Positions 25,693 to 32,004 of a DNA stretch of 32,004 nucleotides are shown one piece after another. The notes under the pieces are model-generated. The model did not search any database and had not been told where the DNA came from. It saw nothing but the letters and a program-made list of their open reading frames with translations. The translations under genes were made by a program, and so were the position numbers. The stretch is from assembly GCA_943355055.1 (NCBI GenBank), contig CALREA010000013.1, forward strand, positions 1 to 32,004. The letters run 5' to 3'. Source of the DNA: Candidatus Peribacteria bacterium (lineage in GTDB: Bacteria > Patescibacteriota > Gracilibacteria > UBA1369 > UBA12463). The first letter of the stretch is position 1; every line of letters starts with the position of its first letter.

Positions 25693-26031
25693 ATGAACAG
25701 TTTCAATCAAAACGATCCAGTTGCATTCTTCCGAACCGCCAAAAAGGCGATAGGAGTTATGCGTGAAGCGGCAAAAAAAGATCCGGAAAAAGTAAAAATG
25801 TGGAGTGACACGATGTACAAAGATCGTTGGAGTAATTTCATATGGTCAACAATTTTCAGTATCGTACTTTGTACGGCGCTGTATTTCGAATTGAAATTCC
25901 GCCTCGCTCTCGGATTGATTGGAGGAGGAATGATTATTCTCGTGACCGGCGCTCTCGCGCTCTTGAGTCTATATACGATGCATACCTACATCAAAATAAT
26001 TATCACAGGGAAGAGCGATATAAAGTTATAA
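25693..26031 (+). CDS. Hypothetical two-TM membrane protein
   Basis: Two hydrophobic segments (FIWSTIFSIVLCTALYF, LALGLIGGGMIILVTGALALLSL). Confidence 0.6.
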   Translation: MNSFNQNDPVAFFRTAKKAIGVMREAAKKDPEKVKMWSDTMYKDRWSNFIWSTIFSIVLCTALYFELKFRLALGLIGGGMIILVTGALALLSLYTMHTYIKIIITGKSDIKL

Positions 26032-26053
26032 GATTTCTGCATTGCCGGAGAAA

Positions 26054-27322
26054 TTATCCCAAGAGCTCTTCGATTTTCAAGAGTCTATTATATTTCGCCA
26101 CGCGCTCACTTCGGCAGAGTGATCCTGTTTTGATGGTTGGGCAGTTCATACCAACGCACAAATCCGCCAGAGTCGTATCCTCGGTTTCACCGCTACGATG
26201 GGAAACAATGGGCTTCCAGCCTACACTTTGTGTCAACGCGATTGCGTCAATTGATTCAGAGATAGTTCCAATCTGATTCATCTTAATCAAAACGCTATTC
26301 GCTGATTTTTGTTCAATTCCCATTTTGATTCTTGCAACATTCGTCACAAATAAATCATCACCTACGAGTGTCACTTTATCGCCATATTGGGCTGCCATCT
26401 TGTTGAAGCCGTCCCAGTCATCCTCGAAGTGAGAATCTTCTATGGAAACGAGAGGATATTTCCCAATCAACGTCCCATACCACGCAATCATTTCGTCCGA
26501 AGTGGCGAGCCCGGGTGCATTTATTTTGCACCGATATTTCCCATCTTCATAGAAGCTACTCGCGGCGACGTCCACGGCAATTTGGACTTGCTGCGTCGTA
26601 TAGCCGGAATCGGATATGGCCTTCAGCAAGAGATCAAACGCCTCTTCATTCGATGCCAAGTGTGGGGCAAAACCTCCTTCATCTCCTACGCTTGTAACCA
26701 TTCCTTGCTTGGAAAGGATACCTTTCAATGTATGGAAAATTTCCGCACCAGCCCGAAGTCGCTCGGCAAAGGTAGAAAAGCCGGACGGTACGAGCATAAA
26801 TTCCTGAATATCCAATCCGCTATCGGCGTGCTTACCTCCGTTTATCACATTCATAATCGGAACGGGAAGACCGAAGGTCGTATTGTTCCCGAGTTTTCCG
26901 AAATATTCAAAAAGCTCAATGCCATCTCGTTTGGCGCATGCACGTGCAAACGCCATCGACACGCCCAAGATCGCGTTCGCTCCAAGCCGTGACTTGTTAG
27001 GAGTTCCATCCAGTGCAATCAGAAGCGAATCCAGCGCGCGCTGATCGGCGATTTCTTTCCCCTGCAACGCACCAAAAATCTCCGTATTTACATTCCCGAC
27101 GGCCTTCAAAACGCCTTTGCCGCCATATCGTTTCGTATCCCCATCGCGCAACTCCACTGCCTCGTGGATGCCCGTCGAGGCTCCGCTTGGCACACGAGCG
27201 ACAGCGAGTGCGTCCCCGTTCCCGCTCCCGTTTTCATTCTTTAATACCATCTCCACCTCCACCGTGGGGTTCCCCCGTGAGTCCAGAATTTCTCGTGCGT
27301 GAAGTGATGTAATGATAGACAT
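26054..27322 (-). CDS. eno: Enolase
   Basis: MSIITSLHAREILDSRGNPTVEVEMVL, PSGASTGIHEAVELRDGD, LVGDDLFVTN, VSHRSGETEDTTLADL. Start set at MSII, not the longer ORF. Confidence 0.97.
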   Translation of the reverse strand: MSIITSLHAREILDSRGNPTVEVEMVLKNENGSGNGDALAVARVPSGASTGIHEAVELRDGDTKRYGGKGVLKAVGNVNTEIFGALQGKEIADQRALDSLLIALDGTPNKSRLGANAILGVSMAFARACAKRDGIELFEYFGKLGNNTTFGLPVPIMNVINGGKHADSGLDIQEFMLVPSGFSTFAERLRAGAEIFHTLKGILSKQGMVTSVGDEGGFAPHLASNEEAFDLLLKAISDSGYTTQQVQIAVDVAASSFYEDGKYRCKINAPGLATSDEMIAWYGTLIGKYPLVSIEDSHFEDDWDGFNKMAAQYGDKVTLVGDDLFVTNVARIKMGIEQKSANSVLIKMNQIGTISESIDAIALTQSVGWKPIVSHRSGETEDTTLADLCVGMNCPTIKTGSLCRSERVAKYNRLLKIEELLG

Positions 27323-27380
27323 ATCGACCGCATCATAACAAAAAATACCAAAAGAGCAAAAAAATATATCATACAGGCCA

Positions 27381-27418
27381 TTGACACATGTATACAAAAA
27401 TGATAAACTGTATACATG
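27381..27418 (+). promoter_or_regulatory. TA-operon promoter overlapping paired GTATAC operators
   Basis: TTGACA (27381-27386), 17-nt spacer, TAAACT (27404-27409); inverted CATGTATAC (27388-27396) and GTATACATG (27410-27418). Confidence 0.6.
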
Positions 27419-27712
27419 AGTAACGTAATAACAACCAGAATCGACACCGATACGGCAAAACGTCTGAAGAAAGCCGTCGAGAAATCGCACTCGGACAAGG
27501 CGACATTTTTACGGAGAATTATTATAAAAGGGCTGAAAGAAGCCGAGAGACAGGATGCTATCGACTCATATTCATCCGGTGAAATTTCCCTGGGAAAATT
27601 CTCGGAAATATTGCAAATAACAAAATGGGATGCTCTCGATCTCCTCAAGGAGCGGGGTATTAAATTACAATACGCTATAGAAGATTTGGAAGAGGACCTG
27701 GAGATAGACTAA
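27416..27712 (+). CDS. UPF0175/RHH-like antitoxin
   Basis: RHH-like N-terminus plus SGEISLGKFSEILQITKWDALDLLKERGIKLQY, typical of UPF0175. Confidence 0.8.
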   Translation: MSNVITTRIDTDTAKRLKKAVEKSHSDKATFLRRIIIKGLKEAERQDAIDSYSSGEISLGKFSEILQITKWDALDLLKERGIKLQYAIEDLEEDLEID

Positions 27713-27721
27713 TCTACACAA

Positions 27722-28198
27722 ATGAAAATCGTTTCAAACAGTACGCCGGTTATTACGCTTGCGAAATTAAACGCGCTTGATCTCCTCGCGGAATATACGG
27801 TATATGTGCCATCGGGAGTACGAGAAGAAGTGCTCGCGAAGGAGTGCGCGGAAAAAGATAGAATTATTCATTTTCTCAGGCAAAAAAACGTACACATCAT
27901 CACGCCAACAGAAAAACATCCCACCAGTACAATACTCGGAAAGGGCGAGATGGACACGATTCATCTGGCAAAAGAGCAGAAAATATCCATAGTATTGATG
28001 GATGATCGACGTGCCAAATCTCATGCCAAACTGCACGGCCTCGTCACCAGGGGAACGATCTGGATTATACTTCAGGCATACAGGAGGAAGAGAATAAACA
28101 GGCAGAAGGCGAAAAAATACATGTACCGACTTTCGGAAACAGGGTTTTATATAGGAGAAGAATTTCTTATGCGAATATTGGAAGAAATTGATACGTAA
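27722..28198 (+). CDS. DUF3368 PIN-like nuclease toxin
   Basis: MKIVSNSTPVITLAKLNALDLLAEY...VPSGVREEVLA...LGKGEMDTIHLAKE...VLMDDRRAKSHAK. Confidence 0.85.
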   Translation: MKIVSNSTPVITLAKLNALDLLAEYTVYVPSGVREEVLAKECAEKDRIIHFLRQKNVHIITPTEKHPTSTILGKGEMDTIHLAKEQKISIVLMDDRRAKSHAKLHGLVTRGTIWIILQAYRRKRINRQKAKKYMYRLSETGFYIGEEFLMRILEEIDT

Positions 28199-28267
28199 AA
28201 TAACTTCATTTGCCTAACGACACACACTCCATTACAATCGAAATGCGTACTTATTCACAGCTCTTCT

Positions 28268-28486
28268 ATGAAACTTCTTTCACACCTCGCACTCCTCATG
28301 CTTATTATCGGCGGTCTGAACGCCGGATTTATAGGCGCATTGGATTTTAATCTGGTAGAGGCGGCATTCGGAAGTTGGCCGTTACTGGTCGCCTTCATCT
28401 ATGATATTATCGGTCTGGCGGCATGTTTCATGCTCTATCAGATGGCGATGTGCGCAGCGGGAAGAGGAGGGTGCTGCAAAAAGTAG
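28268..28486 (+). CDS. DUF378-family small membrane protein
   Basis: ALLMLIIGGLNAGFIGALDFNLVEAAFGSWPLLVAFIYDIIGLAA. Confidence 0.85.
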   Translation: MKLLSHLALLMLIIGGLNAGFIGALDFNLVEAAFGSWPLLVAFIYDIIGLAACFMLYQMAMCAAGRGGCCKK

Positions 28487-28532
28487 CAACGTGTTTCTTC
28501 ACGAGATCCTTGAACTACAGAGCCACACCTCT

Positions 28533-29747
28533 CTACTTCAACGCCTTCAGCGCCGCCTCCATTTGAGGATCAATCCCCTTCTTCAAATCAGCCTCCACAT
28601 ATTTAACGACTTGGTCGGGCTCGATACCGATCTTGTTGATCGAACGTCCCAACGGAGTGAGCCACTTGGCGATCGTCACGCGCAGACTGGCGTCGCCTTT
28701 GAGATGCTCATCGATTTCCTGAACACTGCCTTTGCCATACGTTTTTTCACCGATCACGGTACCGCGCTGCAGGTCTTGTACCGCGCCCGCCACAATTTCC
28801 GAAGCCGAAGCGGAGCCGTTATTTACAAGAACCACGAGCGGAATATCACCCAGTCGACCATCTCCGGAAGTGAACTTTTTCTCATCATCTTTTTGATCGC
28901 GTTTACGAATCGTTACCACTTCTTTTTTACCAATAAGAAATTCCGACAAAATATCCACCGCCACCTCCAGGTATCCACCGCCATTTTCACGAAGATCGAG
29001 AATAATGCCACGTGGTTTTTTCGCGAGAATATCAGGAATAATCTCACCTAACTCGGACATCGTGCTATCGGTAAACTGGTGGAGCGCGATCACCGAGATA
29101 TTGCGGGGCTTCTCAGTAAGTTCGATACTATTCAAACGAATTTCGTCACGAATAATGTTCAATTCAAACGGATCACCGCTATTTTTGCGATAGATCAGAA
29201 GTTTTACCGACGTTCCTTTGACACCACGAATTTTGGTAATCGCCTCGTAGATGGTCATATCGCCGGTCACTCCGTCATCGATTTTCAGAATAATATCCCC
29301 GCCCTTAAGTCCGTTTTTTTCCGCGGGAGATTTTTTCAACACGCTCATGACGGTGAGATTTTTTTCTTTCACGCTCAGCTGCGCGCCGATGCCGTCCAAC
29401 TTCCCCGTCAAATTATTTTTGAATTCTTTTGACTCATCCGGATCCATGAAAACACTATATGGATCGTCAAGCGCCGACACCATTCCCTGGATGGCCCCAT
29501 AGATCATTTTATCCGAATCAATGGCCGTAGGATCGACGTACTGCGTACTCAGGCGATCCCACACATCCCAGAAGAGCGAGAGATCGGCACGATCTCGAGC
29601 GATGCTCCCCCCTATAAGAGATGGAACGCTGGCTCGCACCGGAACTTCTTTAGCAGCTATGCCAGTATGCCCTGCCTGCCATCCGATAAGGAAGAAAAAC
29701 ACCGCCACCACCGGCACAATAATCCAAACTGTTCGCTGCTGCGTCAT
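28533..29747 (-). CDS. S41-family C-terminal processing peptidase
   Basis: PDZ segment (DGIGAQLSVKEKNLTVMSVLKKSPAEKNGLKGGDIILKIDD) and LDLRENGGGYLEVAVDI, VLVNNGSASASEIVAGAVQDL, GEKTYGKGSVQ. Confidence 0.95.
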   Translation of the reverse strand: MTQQRTVWIIVPVVAVFFFLIGWQAGHTGIAAKEVPVRASVPSLIGGSIARDRADLSLFWDVWDRLSTQYVDPTAIDSDKMIYGAIQGMVSALDDPYSVFMDPDESKEFKNNLTGKLDGIGAQLSVKEKNLTVMSVLKKSPAEKNGLKGGDIILKIDDGVTGDMTIYEAITKIRGVKGTSVKLLIYRKNSGDPFELNIIRDEIRLNSIELTEKPRNISVIALHQFTDSTMSELGEIIPDILAKKPRGIILDLRENGGGYLEVAVDILSEFLIGKKEVVTIRKRDQKDDEKKFTSGDGRLGDIPLVVLVNNGSASASEIVAGAVQDLQRGTVIGEKTYGKGSVQEIDEHLKGDASLRVTIAKWLTPLGRSINKIGIEPDQVVKYVEADLKKGIDPQMEAALKALK

Positions 29748-29782
29748 GGCGACACTATACCCTTACGGAATATTTTTTTCTA

Positions 29783-30901
29783 CTACTTTCCCTTCTTCAC
29801 CATCTGCGGCGGATAACTCACTACTTCGGCAAACAATCCCGGAGTCACCGTCGTCTGGGCAGTCAGCAAAGGATAGCTCGTCCCGCTTTTCACATTCGAA
29901 ATCGGCTCCAATGTGAGCACGATCGTCACCTTCGGTTGATACACATTCGTTACCGTGCCGTTTTGTTCATTGGCCTCGGAAAAACCCTTATGAGGATCCT
30001 CTGCCGGCGATATATAAAATTTAATACTCTTAATATTCACACGCGACGGCGTAAAAGGTACGAAATCAGAACCATTGTTGTAGGCCTTTTCAATCGGCGT
30101 TCCAAATCCGTTCTGTCCCAAGAGGTCAGCGGGATCCGGATAATAGATGAGGAGACCGTTTTGCGGAGGAGAGATATTGATGGTACTGATTTTCTCACGC
30201 CCCGAACACGCACTGTCGTCATTCTCACAATGAAACACATGGGGAATCGTATTCTTGGCCGCGTCCTCATACCCCACCATCATCGCGCGACTCATAACGT
30301 ACGATATTTTGGTATCATCGGACTCATCCCAGTAAATTTTCTCCGGCGCGATAAATGTTTTTTTGGTTCCGTCTGGATTAATGATATACAGTTGCGTTAC
30401 GCACGCGTGCCCCTTGGACGTGGAAAAAATCGGCTCAAATCCGTCGCAAAAAATCCCACCGGCCGTAACTCCCGACTGATAAAACGCATTCGACTTCTCC
30501 GGAAAATTTCCCATCGACGGATTCTTGCCTGTATTCACGCATGATGGATCGACGACAGGACACCCGGATATCTTATTCTTCAAATTATAATAAAACTGCG
30601 CCGCATAATGCCCATAATTCATCCCCGGCTCTCCCCCGAGGACGATGCGATTGTAATATTCCTCATAATCTATCGCCCCTCCGCTGATCTCTTTGGATAA
30701 CTGATCCAGAATAAACTGCGCGTCATCATAGAGCGTATTACGCGAACCAACCTGTTGCTGCCCGCGACTCAGATTCAGAAATGCCCCGGTTGACATCATG
30801 CCGACCACGGAAAAAAGGCTTGCCGCAAGCATCACCTCCAGCAACGTAAATCCGGCAGATCTCCCTCGTATACGCAACCAAGAACGTCCTTTTAGCTTCA
30901 T
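29783..30901 (-). CDS. Type IV pilin-like protein (prepilin N-terminal methylation motif)
   Basis: SAGFTLLEVMLAASLFSVVGMMSTGAFLNLSRGQQQ; start MKLKGRS inferred from promoter position. Confidence 0.85.
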   Translation of the reverse strand: MKLKGRSWLRIRGRSAGFTLLEVMLAASLFSVVGMMSTGAFLNLSRGQQQVGSRNTLYDDAQFILDQLSKEISGGAIDYEEYYNRIVLGGEPGMNYGHYAAQFYYNLKNKISGCPVVDPSCVNTGKNPSMGNFPEKSNAFYQSGVTAGGIFCDGFEPIFSTSKGHACVTQLYIINPDGTKKTFIAPEKIYWDESDDTKISYVMSRAMMVGYEDAAKNTIPHVFHCENDDSACSGREKISTINISPPQNGLLIYYPDPADLLGQNGFGTPIEKAYNNGSDFVPFTPSRVNIKSIKFYISPAEDPHKGFSEANEQNGTVTNVYQPKVTIVLTLEPISNVKSGTSYPLLTAQTTVTPGLFAEVVSYPPQMVKKGK

Positions 30902-30969
30902 GTTTGCAGTATACGATACCGTCTCATAATGCACCATTCGGCTTCATTGCTGAAAATATAATACTGTGG

Positions 30970-30975
30970 TATAAT
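30970..30975 (+). promoter_or_regulatory. Extended -10 TGG-TATAAT 7 nt before ATG
   Basis: TGGTATAATAACAACGATG. Confidence 0.6.
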
Positions 30976-30982
30976 AACAACG

Positions 30983-32004
30983 ATGCAACAAACAAAAAAA
31001 CAAACCCTTTTTTTCGGCTTTTTTCTGGCTCTGATTCTCCTCGGTGCTCTTCCCCGTACGGTTCATGCTGTAGATGATTGCCAAAAACTCGGAGGCGATA
31101 CCACCGTGGTTCCCGTTACCGTCTTGGATGACAAAGGGAAACAACACGTCGTCGACAACAGTGGACAGAACTTCTTTGACGGAACCATGCCAAGCATAGA
31201 CAAGAAGCCGGTCTACCTGGCTCCCGATGGCATGGCGGCATGCGCGCAAAAGGTCGGTGATACCGTCTATCTGAAGGGCTGGTTCTGGAACGACAATCTC
31301 GGATGGATCAGTTTCTACTGTCCCGGAGACGGAGGAACCAATCGCAGCATTCCCTGCGGATTGGTTCATTATGGCGTGACGATTGACAACTTTGGCAACT
31401 TCTCCGGCTACGCTTGGAGCAGTGTCGGATGGATACGCTTCACCTGCAAAGCCTCTGTTGGCTACAACGACACCAGTGTGTGCGCCCAAAGTCTCTTCAA
31501 GGTCAAGATGGAGTTCGCCGCTCCCGCCAACAACCGTACCTGGTTCCCCTACACCTACGCCTGGTCGGACACGATCGGGTGGTTCCAGTTCGACTCGATC
31601 AAGGTTCCCTGGTTCACCCTTCCCGATACCATCAAGCCCGACTGCAAAAACAACATCGATAAATGTCTCCGAGAAAAAGACCTCACCCCTGATGAGAAGT
31701 TCCTTATTGACGAAAACGAAAATGAAATAAAAAAAGATGGCCCCGGCCCCGGAGGTGGCCTCGATCTGAAAGCAATCAAACTCACCCCCGGCGAAATTAT
31801 CAACCCCGGTGACGACTTCCCGGTAACGTGGAACAAGATTAAATACTATGGAAACAAGGCCGGCGATAGCGCGAATGGCAAAGCCCTCAATCCCGTCACT
31901 CAGGCCGACGTTCGCAATCTCCTCTTCCGCAACGTCATGAAGTGGAAGAAGGTCGCCTCCACCAGCTGCGGTGACAACGGTGGCTACCTCATGAAATTTA
32001 CCGC
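30983..32004 (+). CDS. Secreted protein with GW(I)xF-type repeats, 3' truncated by window edge
   Basis: MQQTKKQTLFFGFFLALILLGALPRTVHA signal peptide, then GWFWNDNLGWISF, GYAWSSVGWIRF, YAWSDTIGWFQF; frame open to the window end (so absent from the ORF track). Confidence 0.75.
   Translation, partial: MQQTKKQTLFFGFFLALILLGALPRTVHAVDDCQKLGGDTTVVPVTVLDDKGKQHVVDNSGQNFFDGTMPSIDKKPVYLAPDGMAACAQKVGDTVYLKGWFWNDNLGWISFYCPGDGGTNRSIPCGLVHYGVTIDNFGNFSGYAWSSVGWIRFTCKASVGYNDTSVCAQSLFKVKMEFAAPANNRTWFPYTYAWSDTIGWFQFDSIKVPWFTLPDTIKPDCKNNIDKCLREKDLTPDEKFLIDENENEIKKDGPGPGGGLDLKAIKLTPGEIINPGDDFPVTWNKIKYYGNKAGDSANGKALNPVTQADVRNLLFRNVMKWKKVASTSCGDNGGYLMKFT

Noticed and set aside
26387-26992. 201-aa plus-strand ORF opposite eno
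   Set aside because: Antisense shadow of a highly conserved enolase gene.
1-32004. Alternative genetic code (TGA recoding)
   Set aside because: TGA serves as a stop (e.g. the YgjP-like gene at 22928-22930) and conserved proteins translate cleanly with the standard bacterial code.
1-32004. CRISPR array, prophage or transposase
   Set aside because: No regularly spaced direct repeats, cas genes, integrase, transposase or phage structural genes are recognisable.

Overview
The window reads as a compact, mostly housekeeping bacterial region, probably Candidate Phyla Radiation/Patescibacteria-like. That assignment is inferred from gene content and style, with no search run. TGA is used as stop, so the Gracilibacteria/SR1 recoding is not evident. 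Recognisable genes: TrmB-like regulator (partial), murA, ComEC-like MBL hydrolase, Fn3/Ig-like surface protein, argS with an unusual N-terminal B3/B4-type domain, two tRNA-Ser, HicAB-like TA pair, DoxX-like protein, two paralogous GH114-like secreted proteins, a Cys/Met PLP enzyme, an RpoD-like sigma factor, engB, thioredoxin-like plus DsbB, maf, MazF/PemK-like toxin, RRM protein, YgjP-like metallopeptidase, DedA, uppP, a RelA/SpoT-like candidate, eno, UPF0175/DUF3368 TA pair, DUF378, S41 protease, a pilin-like protein and a partial GW-repeat secreted protein. Main leads: (i) two adjacent paralogous proteins made of tandem ~75-80 aa repeats with an HTH-like core and signs of recent recombination; (ii) a B3/B4 tRNA-editing-like domain fused to ArgRS; (iii) a tmRNA-3'-end-like mini RNA with its own terminator; (iv) a recurrent -10 box exactly 6 nt before ATG, suggesting widespread leaderless transcription; (v) an ATATC-N4-GATAT palindrome cluster; (vi) a (TTCCCG)n-type dispersed repeat that may also have inserted into eno.
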